From positions 1,377,501-1,441,500 of the forward strand of contig NC_066599.1 in NCBI RefSeq assembly GCF_905475345.1: DNA of 64,000 bases. The letters run 5' to 3'. The notes under the pieces were generated by a model that saw only the letters and a program-made list of their open reading frames with translations, had not been told where the DNA came from and did no database searches. A program made the position numbers and the translations under genes. This stretch comes from Vespula vulgaris. Taxonomy: Eukaryota; Arthropoda; Insecta; Hymenoptera; Vespidae. Position 1 is the first letter of the stretch, and every line of letters starts with the position of its first letter. This document shows positions 24,409 to 36,258 of the stretch, piece by piece.

Positions 24409-27097
24409 TTTAGTTACCTGAGTATTTTATTTGCCTGGTTATAGAGGTGTTATCTTACATTGTCCACGTGGTACATAGCCTCATCGAAGAAGTATCGAAT
24501 GTTGCACAGCATAAGGGCAACGTTAAACAGGACCAAATTACATAAAACGTTCTTCTTCCTTGTCTTTCTCACTCGTTCCACATATATCTCTCTTTTTTAT
24601 TAATTTTTTTTCTCTTTCTCTTTTCCCTTTTTCTTTGTCGTTTCATTCTCTATAGCTCGTGCGTTCTCGTATAGAATATATATACATTTTTTTGTTTTAA
24701 TTTTATTCAGGACATACGAGACACTACAGTCCTACGTTTCAAGATAATTTTCCAACCCATTGAATATTTCAAACGGGGAAGATAAATTTTCGAATATTTT
24801 TATTTCATCTTGTCGTATTTTGTTAATCCGATCTGTTTTTAATTCGATAGGGAAAATAAGTAGTAAGTATAAAATGAAAATAAATAGTGTATGATATAAT
24901 ACGTATAATAGTATTACAATATATTTTTCTGGATTAGTTTTGCAAAGTTATTGCAAATATGTGAATATAGATTGTTAATATACGGTGTTATTTAATATAA
25001 AATAGGATCCGAATATTTTTATATTTGAGTCGTATTATTACAAGTTATAATATTATTTTTACATATATTACTTTTGTGGTATTATCTACTAGATCATATA
25101 ATCCATCGATCTTTCATTTATAATATCGGATCAAATTTCTTATATCTGTATAAATGCAATTCGAAAATAACTAGAAGAAAGTTACTAGAACAAGTGTTAA
25201 ATTCGTTTATCTTTAGTCTCCTTCGTTTTTTATCTTCTTCGTATATTTCGATTCGAAAATGGTTGAACATTTACTAGGCGAGGGAGCGAGGTGAAATAAT
25301 CGTATAAGGTAGAAAGAAGCTCCTAGCCATAGATGGTTCGTAACAGCAAGCAACAGTAGCAGCTTTGCTCTGATCTGGTCTGGCTAAGCAAAAACTAGGA
25401 TAGGCTTAGATGGTTCACCACCAGCGGTGCTCCGAGATACCGCTGGAAATGAAATGAAACGAAAGAAAGACAGTGAGAGCTTAACTGACGAGTATTCGAA
25501 TCTGATGAAACGGTTTCTATCCTTTTTTTTCTTTTTTTTTGTTTCTTCTTTTTCTTATTCTTTCTCTTTTAATTTCTACCTTGTCACTCACTTCAACAAC
25601 ATTCACGAAATCTATCGAATTAGAATAATTCGTTAGGTATTTTTTTTTTTTTAATCATCTTTCTGTTTTTTTTTTGCTTTTTGCTTTAACTCCTCTTTTT
25701 AATTTTTGATCATTTCTATTTTTATAATACGTTTTTTGTAATCGTTATTACAATACGATAATCTTTTAATTATCTCGAAGATTAGAATACGTATAAAGAA
25801 GTTGTAAAAAAAATTCATATATATATATTTTTTTTTTATCATACTTCTTCGTTATTTTTTATTCGGAAAATTTATTACAACAAAATCTAACGCATCGGGT
25901 CGATTTGAAGATCCTCTTCCTCGTTCTATGATTTCGTAAGAGCTTGATTCCAGCGGATGCTGCATATAGAAAAGATGAGTGCAAGAAATCCAAGGTTGCT
26001 AGCGACTTTAATGATCCAGTTTCTTCAACGTTCGTGTACATGTGTTCGTGTCTGTCCGTATATCTTTAATTCAACATTATGCATTCGTTCATCCGGCTGT
26101 GCCACGTCAAAGATCGCACTCTCCTTATGTGTTCTAAATCTCATCGTTTGCAAGTACTTTCTTACTTGCACTATAATCACACCGAATATCTCGGAGTGAA
26201 CATCGGTAATCACCGTTCGATAGAAAATGCATTTGTATCATCATCGAAAGAGAAAGAAAACTTTCCTTGCTTCCTTCATTAAATTCACTGAATTATTATT
26301 TTATTACTTTTTCCAGACTTTTCATTCTTCTTTTTTCTTATTTTCTATAATTTCATAATAGCAAGTTTTACGATTGCATTTGTGAGATATAATAATAATA
26401 TAGTTATTAAAATATGTATTATTACCTTTGATATCGTTTTATATCGAGATTTTTAATCGTAATAACTTGTAAGTACAAAGACGGAATCTATAACTATAAT
26501 TTTTATATTGCAACTCAATAATAATTCTAGAGTGAGAAAAAGGAAAATATCATTACACAATAAAATCGTTATAAAATCATTAGAAAATTTATGATAAAAA
26601 GTATACATAGATACGTATGATACACCGGTCGATGTAATCGAGTCATTTAAAAGAAAATATGAAAAGGTTAGGATTAAAAAGAGAAGGACGAAATTTCTGA
26701 GGAATAATGACACACCTCTGGAAGGGTAGGTATACGTTATAAGCATGTAATTAAAGGTATTACAAATATCGAGAGTTATCCATTGGAGCGATGCTACTGT
26801 TATTGGTCGATCCCTTAAAAGGGAATATTAAAAAAGCAACCCTTTCATTTTCTTTCTCTTCTGAATTCGATGCAGCTACGGATAATTAAAATCGAATCCC
26901 AATAAGCGTAATTTAATGTAATTGCACCGTCGAGAGATCATGATGAAACGAATGCGGGAGAGATTTAATAGAATTATTCACGGGCCACTTAGCTTCTTAC
27001 CGTCCGTCGGAGAGCAAGCCAAGGTCGTACTGGCTTGGGCTTAATGATCTAATTTCTTTGCTCGAAATATGATTCACCATTATGCATTCACTCGCTG

Positions 27098-27199
27098 TCT
27101 CTCTCTTTCTCTCTCTCTCTCTCTTTTTACCCTTCTTTCAAAAGCGATTCCAAGCGTTCGTTTATATAATCCTCTCTTTCTCTTTCTTCTATCTCTCTC

Positions 27200-27246
<47 letters not shown>

Positions 27247-27300
27247 ATATATATTTATATATATGTATATATGTATGTATATCTCTATCTCTGTCTGTTT
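27098..27300. repeat. (CT)n tracts and TA/TGTA words
   Basis: CT at 27098-27130 and 27191-27244, then TA-rich units. Confidence 0.9.
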
Positions 27301-27374
27301 CTCATTCTTGCTCCCTAAGATCGTGTAAATACTACTTGGAAAGATTCATCGAGCACGTATGTACATACACGTGT

Positions 27375-27380
27375 TGTATG

Positions 27381-27443
<63 letters not shown>

Positions 27444-27490
27444 GTACGTACGTACGTATGTGAATGTATGTATGTATGTATGTATATATG
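27375..27490. repeat. (TATG)n-(TA)27-(GTAC)n-(TATG)n
   Basis: A long TA core (27386-27439) flanked by TATG and self-complementary GTAC units. Confidence 0.95.
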
Positions 27491-28164
27491 TGTCTATGCA
27501 TGTTCATACAGCGAGCTCATTCGGGTTCTTTTGCTAACTCGAACAAAGAACAACGTGTTCGCAATAGGTTCTCTCGTTCCTGTTATCGTTATCGATACGT
27601 AAAAATCGTACGACTCCGTTATGGTTGCTGACTAATTCGAGAAATCTCTCTCTCTTTTTTTTCTAGATTCTAACAAGCATCGATTTTTACTTACCTTTTC
27701 CATAAAATTAATTTATGTAGATACGTTAAATACGGCGAGTCTGACTCAACTTAATACCAATACTTTTTCTCCTAGATCGCGATCTATCTACTTATCCGTT
27801 TTTGTATCCTGTATACGCGTGATTTCATTAGAAAATGAATAAATTAACTTTCTTATTGATTGAGAAGATTAGATCATTGTATCATTATAGTTTTTTCTTT
27901 TCTTGGCGATAAAAAAATACTTTTTTTCGACAGAAGGGAAATGATGTATAAAAAAAAGAAAGAAAATATCAAGTAGTCGCTTTTCTAAATATTCTTTTTT
28001 TGGTATGTAGAAGATTAGATCAGATTGCAATGAAGAATTTGTCTATGTTCGAGATGAATTAAAAGAAATTTCGTAAGTCGATATACCTACACTTACATTA
28101 TACTCCTATAGATATATTTTAATCGTAAATTTTTTTTACTAATGATTAAAATTTGGATCGACAG

Positions 28165-28188
28165 GTCATATATACATACATATATACG

Positions 28189-28220
<32 letters not shown>

Positions 28221-28232
28221 TGTGTGTGTGTA
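28165..28232. repeat. (CATA)n-(TA)n-(TG)n
   Basis: CATA units on the left, TG units on the right, TA between. Confidence 0.9.
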
Positions 28233-28351
28233 TATAGAAAGATTCGAAAGAAGATAACGTCAGATTGGAATCTGTTGTTAACGTGAGATAAAAATGCTTC
28301 TTTCCGCGTACCGATTCGACGTTTCTCGAAGATAAAGAATGAAAGAATGAA

Positions 28352-28358
<7 letters not shown>

Positions 28359-28414
<56 letters not shown>
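28359..28414. repeat. (GA)28
   Basis: An uninterrupted 28-unit GA run. Confidence 0.95.
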
Positions 28415-28417
<3 letters not shown>

Positions 28418-30228
28418 CAACTTCCAGAACGGGTTGCCGACGGTAGCCGAATCTGATGGAGGATGTTGTGTTGGTGGAAGCGAGCAAAAAAGACTATCCG
28501 TTAACTGGCGGTCCAAGTTCTCTCTTTCGAGAGTGTCACTGGACCACGGTTAACGTTTTTACTCCCCCTTGTGTCTTCATTTTGTCAGCGTGTCCTCGTT
28601 ACTCGAGTGTCCCAGTACGGATCCAGTCGTGTTGAGAAACCCGAGAACGGATTTTTCGTTAGGTCCACAGTTGGTAATACGATCGTTCCTTGAAAGATGC
28701 CCGTTAACATCACTTGAATGCATTTTTCTTAATATTTTCTTTTTTTCCTCTTTGTTCTTTCCTCCTCTCTTATAACCAATAAAATGTAAGTAGCTTTGTT
28801 TAGATAACAAACACTTTATTTAGGTACATGGAAATGATACCGAATTGAACAAAAACCTTGATTGAAAAATTGTTTACTAGAATTTTTAACTTTATAAATT
28901 TGACGAGGCGCAACGAACGAAACGTTAAACGGAGCGTTGAGAATTTCAGAGAAAAGAAAACAAAATTAGATTTTACAACATTCGTATCTGCGTATGTTCG
29001 ATCGCGAATTTAATAACCGCATCCACGTTCTCAATAAAGAAGATGAAGAAAAAAAAGTAAATAATATAGAAACGAATACTATCGAATGAATCTCTCGATG
29101 AAATCCAATTCTATCGAATATCGATTAATTGTATTTACTAATTACGTATTCTTCTCTGACATTTTCATGCTCGACTCGCGATCGTTACGTGAATGCACGA
29201 ACTCTGAAAATAAAGGAACGTAGAATAACGAGGCACGTAGACATATCAGCGTATGCATTAGAATCGAATTCTCTTTCTTTCTCTTTCCTTCGTTTTCTTT
29301 CTCTTTATCCTTTACAGATTACGATTTGTAAGTCCGTTCCATGGTGTGTAAACTCCGTATAACTCGTTGCATTCCTAAGGGCGCGCCACTTCCGGCACGT
29401 TTGTCCTCCAAGTAGCCTTGCCTACTCTCTCTGTCTCCGTCTCTCTTGCTCTCTCTTTCTCTTTTACTCTTTCTGTCGTCCCACTCCTCGACCCTTGCAT
29501 CGCAAAGCACGCCCTTGAGAAATTTACTCGAGTCGTTTTAATAACGTAACGCCGTTTATCGCGCTCTTTCTAGTGTCACGTTCATTCACCTTTCCGTTCA
29601 ACACGAATGGACGGACGCACCCCCTCGTGTTTGTATATCTACCTCTTCATTAACTTTTTGTGTGTCAATGAAATTACTAGACGAAAGAAAACGTGTACAT
29701 ACATTTGTCGACGCGTTTATCGAATATTAATATAAAGTCGACAATGAATGATATAATAATATGGTTAAATGATAATGGTTAAATGATTCTGCGTATCTTT
29801 TTTACGATTATAATAATTTTTTTTCTTCTTCTTTTTTTCTTCTTAAATTCGAAAGCTCGATTTAATCGGAGAAATGTGAAAAAAATTATTTGATAGTATA
29901 CGACAGACGTGTAGATAATTCAGTTTTATGCAATAATATATCTATATTTAGAAGTTAATGGTAATGAAAAAAAAGAAGGATAAATAAATTCTCGTGCCGA
30001 ACGATAATTAATTAATTACGTTTCTTTCTTAAGGTGAACTATTAGCTTGATAAGAAATAACGTCGATTTCTTAAGTCCCACAAAGAAAATTTTTCCGTCA
30101 TTAACGATATGCCGCGACGATCATAATATATTTCTTTGTAATTAGATTTAGTAATTGGCATATTAAAACGATTTCTCGAAAAAGAGGAGCCCGTCCTCGT
30201 ATCGTAAGAGTATGTGAATAACATGTAA

Positions 30229-30231
30229 AAG

Positions 30232-30262
<31 letters not shown>

Positions 30263-30263
30263 A
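30229..30263. repeat. (GA)n microsatellite
   Basis: GAAA units then a GA run. Confidence 0.9.
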
Positions 30264-30461
30264 TTTGGAGGTCATTACAGCGATATTTGCGTTATAAATC
30301 GAGCGAGTATGCTGATAATCGAATTTCGAGCTCGCTTAATTAATAACTCGAACGACACAACACAAATACGATACGAACACACATAAACGTAAGAGTATAA
30401 AAAAGTATCGGCGATACGTATAATTACAGGCGTATCTACTGATATTACTTTTATTTCTTCG

Positions 30462-30518
30462 TTTCTTCTTCTTCTTCTTCTTCTTCCTTCTCTTCTTTTT
30501 CTTCCTCTTCTTCTTCTT
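30462..30518. repeat. (TTC)n
   Basis: TTC run with CTC interruptions. Confidence 0.9.
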
Positions 30519-30706
30519 TATTCAATATTTTTTTTTACTACAGCAGACCAAAAAACGGGAAATAATATGTAAACTCGTGATTTTTATTAGTCACGTGGTG
30601 GTAGTACTGTAAAAGGGGGAGGAGTATGTTAAGGATAATCAAGATTCCATCGTGAATTTTTCAATATTTATTGAGAGGAATGAAGATAACGAGAGAGAAA
30701 GATAGA

Positions 30707-30710
<4 letters not shown>

Positions 30711-30758
<48 letters not shown>

Positions 30759-30842
30759 TCGATTTTAAAGTTAAACCGAAAGAGAAAGAGTAAGAGAGTA
30801 AGAGAGTAAGAGAGTAAAAGAGTATAAGAGAGAAAGAAAGGG
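30711..30842. repeat. (AG)22 and an 8-base AGTAAGAG minisatellite
   Basis: AG run at 30711-30754; at about 30788-30830 four to five copies of AGTAAGAG with late variants. Confidence 0.85.
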
Positions 30843-31225
30843 TGAAGGATCGTAGGACTACTCTCGGCACAGTCCAGTACCTCGTCATTCGAGAATGAAG
30901 AGAAAGAGGATGAGAAGAGAAGTAGGGGAGAAGGGGGTAGTAGGGATAAGGGTAGGGGTAGGAGGCGTCTTTTCGGTTGGAATAAAAAGTAAAAGAAAGG
31001 GACAAGGCTGCCTGGAGGACACGCGTGCAGGAAATGCCGTGGCCCTTTGGAATGCGATTCAACGATAGAGGTTATGTATATATGTATATGTATGTATATA
31101 TATGTATATGTATGTATACGGACAAACGAAATCCATTCTAACGCGATGCATACACGTCGAGAGGAAACCCTTCGTGCGATTTGACGTCGCTCGGTTGAAC
31201 GAAGAACGGTAGGTAGGTCTATGGG

Positions 31226-31309
31226 GAGGAGGATGAGGAGAAGTAGGAAGAAGAAGAAGAAGAAGAAGAAGGAGAAGATTTCTCTTCTCTTTCCTTCTCT
31301 CTTTCTTTT

Positions 31310-31345
<36 letters not shown>

Positions 31346-31346
31346 T
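31226..31346. repeat. Purine (GAA)n tract abutting a (CT)n tract
   Basis: Purine-rich 31226-31278 switches to pyrimidine-rich 31279-31346, so the strands can fold back on themselves. Confidence 0.85.
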
Positions 31347-31509
31347 GGAGAGACGTGACGAGCCTCTCGATGCGAATTTCTAAGCCACTCCGACGGCTTC
31401 GCGAGTTCTCCCTCTTCTTCTTATTCTTCTTTTCAAGATTGCCGCAATTTTTCTTCCTTTTTTTTTCTTGTTCGTTTCTTTCTCTTTTTCTCTCTCTTTC
31501 TTTTTATTT

Positions 31510-31577
31510 TTCCTTTTCTTTTTTCTTTTTCTTTTTCTTTTTCTTTTTCTTTTTCTTTTTCTTTCTTTTTTTTTTTG
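31510..31577. repeat. (CTTTTT)n hexanucleotide repeat
   Basis: At least seven CTTTTT units inside a longer T-rich stretch. Confidence 0.9.
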
Positions 31578-31695
31578 TGTTAAATAGCACTCCTTCCGCT
31601 AGTTTTCTTTTCATTTCTTTTGTTTTTCTTTCTTCTTCTTTTTTTATTCGTTTTCTAAGATTCTCTTTGTCTTTATCGAGAAGTAAGCGAGATTA

Positions 31696-31721
31696 ATAGA
31701 TAGATAGATAGATAGATAGAT
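31696..31721. repeat. (ATAG)n
   Basis: Six tandem ATAG units. Confidence 0.9.
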
Positions 31722-32296
31722 GTGGTATACGATGATTGACAGATATCGTTAGAGAATATGTAGTGATATGAATAGAAAAAATGGTATTATATGAACTTGG
31801 CGAAAAGCGATAGATACAAAGTTGTAGGGTTATGATTACAAAGAAAATAATAAGAAATAAAGTTATAAAAAATATAATAACAACAATAATAATATAATAT
31901 GCAAAATATATATATATATATTATATACATATATATATAAACATAATACGTAATATGTTGTATGATCAAAGTGAAACTCACGTTTCTCTCGTTCATTCGT
32001 GTTAACGATTTCGTTTAGCATCGGTCTTACATTCGATGTAACAATTACATATAGAAGATGCTTCGCGTGTTAGTAAGAAAAGGAGGTAAAAAAGTTTCCA
32101 CCGGATGTTGTGTCATTCCAAGTGCAATTCGCGATTCCACTTTGTACAACGTAACGTTCTTTCAACTGGTAACATCGAGCCCATAGAAAAATTCATTCAA
32201 TCTATTTCGATGCATCTGCAGTTTCTCGTATGGACACGCGAACTCCGTTTCTTCGACGTAATACTTCCGTTTCGTATCCTTCCGACATTAGAAAAC

Positions 32297-32316
32297 GAAA
32301 GAAAGAAAGAGAGAAA

Positions 32317-32352
<36 letters not shown>

Positions 32353-32353
32353 A
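32297..32353. repeat. (GAAA)n
   Basis: About thirteen GAAA units with two early interruptions. Confidence 0.9.
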
Positions 32354-33133
32354 TACTACAGTTACGTCTCGTACGTAATTTTCTAACTCACTTAACACGA
32401 TTTTATTTTCAAGAAAAAACAATTGTAATCGATCTTTTAATTCTCCGTTAGGTCTCGATCGACCTAAAAAAGACAAAACATGTTTCAAATGTTTCAAAAA
32501 CATATCCCAAAAGCCCAAACATTTCGTAAACGTCTCAAACAAATGTTTTAAACGTTTAGAATATTTCTCGAAAGAGAAATGAAAGAGGAGAAACAAAATA
32601 TTACAAACGTCTGAAATTTTCCGAACGTTTTTCAAATGTTTCTGAGAGATCTGTATAAACATGCGAAGATATTTCTATACATAATAAAAAAAAAAAAAAA
32701 AAAACAGAGAGAGAGAGAGAAGGAGAGGGAGAAAGAGAAAAAGCTAGGAAAAAAAAGGAAACGAAAAATGGAATTTTGCTTTAGTTCACAAAAGTGTGTG
32801 TATTACGAAAGGGAGAAAAAAGAGAAAGAGAGAAAGAGAGAAAGAGAGAAAAGAGAGAGAGTGAGAAGGTCGATAAGGAAAATTGCAGAAAAGTAGAATC
32901 AGGTGAATCAAGGTAGACCGGGTTGTGTCGGCTTTGTGCAACACCACGCGGAACGCGCTGCATCATCCATTCGGATGGAGGATACGGGCAACGAGGAGAA
33001 AAACTAGGAGGCGCAGATGCGTAGATAGATTTTTATCGTTCGCCAGTGCAAAGCCGACTGGGTGCGATGCACCAGGAGAACTGCATGTGGCTCTTGTTTG
33101 CACGGTAGACGCATACTAACCGTCCTCCTTCCA

Positions 33134-33139
33134 CTCTCT

Positions 33140-33181
<42 letters not shown>

Positions 33182-33210
33182 TCTCTCTATCTCTCTATCT
33201 CTCTCTTTCC
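33134..33210. repeat. (CT)n with CTAT variants
   Basis: CT run passing into CTCTAT units. Confidence 0.9.
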
Positions 33211-33908
33211 TATTTACCAAGTTTATGTGGCTCACGCAAACGGTTCGTCTCGAAAAACGAGTGGAAGCTAATGGCGCGCTAATTAACGAATTAACCCGTA
33301 ATTGCTTTGAACCTTCACTCTATTTTTACAGTTTACTAGATAGTTATTTGTTTTATTAGACATTATCGCGTTTCTCTTATCTATTATTTATTGCCTTCAT
33401 TTATTCGATAATTAATTCATACTGATTGAAATTAATTCTTATTATATGCGTGCTTTTGTGGATAAATATCTCTTTTCTTTCTTCCTTTTTTCTCTTTTTT
33501 CTTTCTTTCTTTTTTTCGTAATAAGTCGATCCAATGAATACGTGATTCGCGAGTACGATGTTGTAAAAATAAAAAGGAAAAACAGATAAGGTAAAGAGGA
33601 AAATCTTTTAAGCCTCTACGATATTATATCGCAGAGAAATGTCTCATGCGTTTAACACGTTTTTTTTTTTCAAGGAAATTTTGGAAACGTCATAAACGTT
33701 TTAGAAAATTTATTCGATACTCGGCACGGATATCCGTTAAAAAATGACTTTCCCATACATCCTTTCCGATAATGTTCACGAATGTGAAATCGACCTCATA
33801 AGCACAGATTTTTATCGCGACCAAGTGAAATCGTTTGACTATCGGTGTTTGTCCTATTTGAAAATATCGTTCTCACAGTGTCCGGTGTATGCTACTAGCT
33901 TCTTCCTT

Positions 33909-33942
33909 TCTCTCTCTCTCTCTCTCTCTCTCGCTCTCTCTT
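33909..33942. repeat. (CT)n microsatellite
   Basis: CT run with one CGCT interruption. Confidence 0.9.
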
Positions 33943-35125
33943 TGTCTGTTTCTCCATACTTCTCTTTTAACTCTTAATATCAATCCTGGTATCTATTCGA
34001 AACACTATGATTACGTTGCTAAGTAAGAATCAAGGTGGAGTTTCGGTACGCTTTCGCATTTTCCTGGGAAACTCCTCCCTTTCGTCGCACATTTTTCTTT
34101 GAATATGTCCGAGATAAGTCTATCTTTTTCTTCTCTCCTCCCCCCCCTCTCTCTCTCTATCTTACTAACAGTAATCCTTAAGCATATTCATTAACCATGT
34201 CACGTGGGCGTTTCTTTCCATTTCCGATCAGCAGCCTCCTATCTTCAGTAATTTCCATTCGTTTCACGCTTCCAGTTCTGGCGACTAAATTTTCAAAGAA
34301 TTTTCAATATACACATCGATAAAGAGAGAAAGAGAGAGAGAGAGAGAAAGAGAACTTATTTCATTAGTATTTTTTATCGAATAAGTCGAACGAAAAAATT
34401 TATAGGTATCTTTATGTTATCAACGCAACATTCGACAATGGACCGTAGTCGGATGCTGCTTGGACAACGTCATTTGCATTCTCCGATAAGACAGTTTCTC
34501 TTTTTTCTGTTTTCTTTTTTTCTTTTCTTTTCTCTTTTTTTTTTTTGGTTTCGAAAGTAAAGTTTATTAAACGTTCGAGGGATATTCGAAAGTATTCGAG
34601 ATAAAATTTCTTCGGTCGCAGTACGGTGTTCATAATATTCTTATTATCAGTTGGATTGACTTATGATTTTTTATTCGTCGAACGATCATTTGCTGATTTG
34701 ATCGACGTTTGTTAATAAGCCGTTGTCGATCATTATTAAATGAAGAAGTTCATTCTCTCAATGAAAACTTAATTGGAACGTCTAAACGTTTAATGTATTC
34801 TATATAAATATTTGAAATATGTAATATATCTAAAAACTTTTAAACCCGTGTAATATCTTTGAGTAAAATATTTTAAATAGAAAATTCTTATAGTTTATTA
34901 TGTACTAAGTATCTAAAATGTTCTGAATCTTTGAATCGAAAAAAAAATGGATTGGAAATTGACAAATATAGAAATGAAATGGTATTTTTTGTTTTTAGAA
35001 ATACTTTGAAATTTTAAAGCCAACAGGTGAAACAATTACATATTTCGAGGATAGGAATTCAGTCTGACGAGAGACGATCGTGATTTATGTTAGCGCGTCG
35101 CCTCGGTGAAATTCACGGTCGTCGC

Positions 35126-35235
35126 GCGATCGAAGCGATCGAAGCGATCGAAGCGATCCAATGCGTTTCACGATCGTCGGATCCGACTCGCTCGATATCG
35201 ATCGCGTCGCTCGATTTGCTCGATTCGCTCGGCTG
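35126..35235. repeat. GCGATCGAA tandem with inverted partner
   Basis: Three tandem GCGATCGAA units (35126-35152) plus a partial unit, then TCGATCGC and TCGCTCGAT-type words in the reverse sense (35187-35230). Confidence 0.8.
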
Positions 35236-35956
35236 GTCCTCGGGAGAAGCTTGATTTTCTTCGACGGCTGGAAATTCCAGTGATCGAGGGCAATAAAAAA
35301 AAAAAGAATAAAAAAAAACAAAACCAAAATAAAAAGTAAAATAAAATAAAATAAAATAAAGGGGAAAAGGGAATAAAATGGAAGAGAAAAATCACGAAGA
35401 ATAAAGGGATAACATTTGATTAAGAGATTTTTATTTAGAATTGAATTTCTTATTTAGAATAGAATTTTTATTCGGAATAGGATTGAATGTTTCAACAGTT
35501 TTTTTTTTTTATAACAAACGTCGACAATCAAATATTCTTCTTGATAAGATTAAAAAAAAAAGAAAAAGAAAACATTGTTTCAATGTATTACTTTGACAAA
35601 AGAATTTTCTAAACAAAACTTCATATCTCTTTTTATTAGCTATTCGTAACGTTAAACGATAACGATAAAACAATACATACTCTGCGATAAATTACGTTAG
35701 AAAGAAAAATCGGTCGAGCAAAGTAAGTAACATATCCATTCATTTGACGTGTTTAGAATGATCCTTGCATGTATTAGAAAGTAAATGAAGATTGTAGATG
35801 TTGTAGGTCAAGTTGATATGCAACATCTTTCTTTTTGTTTTGTAATTGTTATTATAGAAAAAAAGTTCGAAAAAAATATTGAATAAGCTCGAACGAAAGT
35901 TTACTATGAGTTTTCTCTAAGTCATACTTCCTCAACTTTTCTTTTGTTCTCTACTT

Positions 35957-36010
35957 CGTCCTCCTCCTCCTCCTCTTCTTCTTCTTCTTCTTCTTCTTCA
36001 TCTTCTTCTT
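35957..36010. repeat. (CTC)n-(TTC)n
   Basis: CTC units pass into TTC units. The poly-Ser frame across it is an artefact. Confidence 0.9.
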
Positions 36011-36231
36011 TTATTTCTTATTCTTTTCTCGATCTCTCTTTGTCCTCGTTCTACTCTTCATCTGGTATTATGCGTATGATCGATAAGCCCAGGCCGTTCT
36101 CCTTTCCTTCTTCTCCTTTCTTGCCACGACATCCGCTGTTACGCTTAGAACTCGTAAATACCCCCGGCTGTCTGTGATTTATCGCATCGTCAGGATTGCA
36201 GTTATGTTTTCTGTCATGTTCGCTAAGAATC

Positions 36232-36258
36232 CTCTCTCTCTCTCTCTCTCTCTCTCTA
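36232..36258. repeat. (CT)n microsatellite
   Basis: CT run. Confidence 0.9.

Larger units (their letters stand above)
20281..27060. other. Non-genic block
   Basis: No supported gene. A GC-richer patch at 20281-20420 has stops in all useful frames. A pair of GTAATTGCA words lies at 21854-21881, (CT)29 at 22570-22627, and a GC island at 23400-23660 carries an 11-base inverted repeat. A GC-richer patch at 25310-25450 has an 8-base-pair hairpin. Overlapping short frames at 25957-26282 on both strands are of unclear meaning. A CAAGCCA hairpin sits at 27015-27037. Confidence 0.5.
27500..35100. other. Non-genic block
   Basis: No supported gene. It includes the structured hairpin at 28499-28555, GA tracts at 28359-28414, 30229-30263 and 30711-30754, a quadruplex-type run at 30925-30958, purine-then-pyrimidine tracts at 31226-31346, T-rich (CTTTTT)n at 31510-31577, a degenerate AAACGTTT-type zone at 32480-32650, a GC-richer patch at 32925-33120 with a 10-base inverted repeat, and a TAATTA-rich patch at 33270-33310. 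Confidence 0.5.

Noticed and set aside
26025..26282. Overlapping open frames on both strands without simple repeats
   Set aside because: Three frames are open at once, so no single frame is preferred; no ATG plus splice-site combination stands out.
27069..27602. 177-codon plus-strand open frame
   Set aside because: Built from CT, TA and TATG repeats (Ser-Leu and Tyr-Ile strings), which stay open by composition.
31355..31696. Phe/Leu/Ser-rich open frame resembling a membrane protein
   Set aside because: It is a translation of a T/C-rich tract, so the apparent hydrophobicity is a composition artefact.
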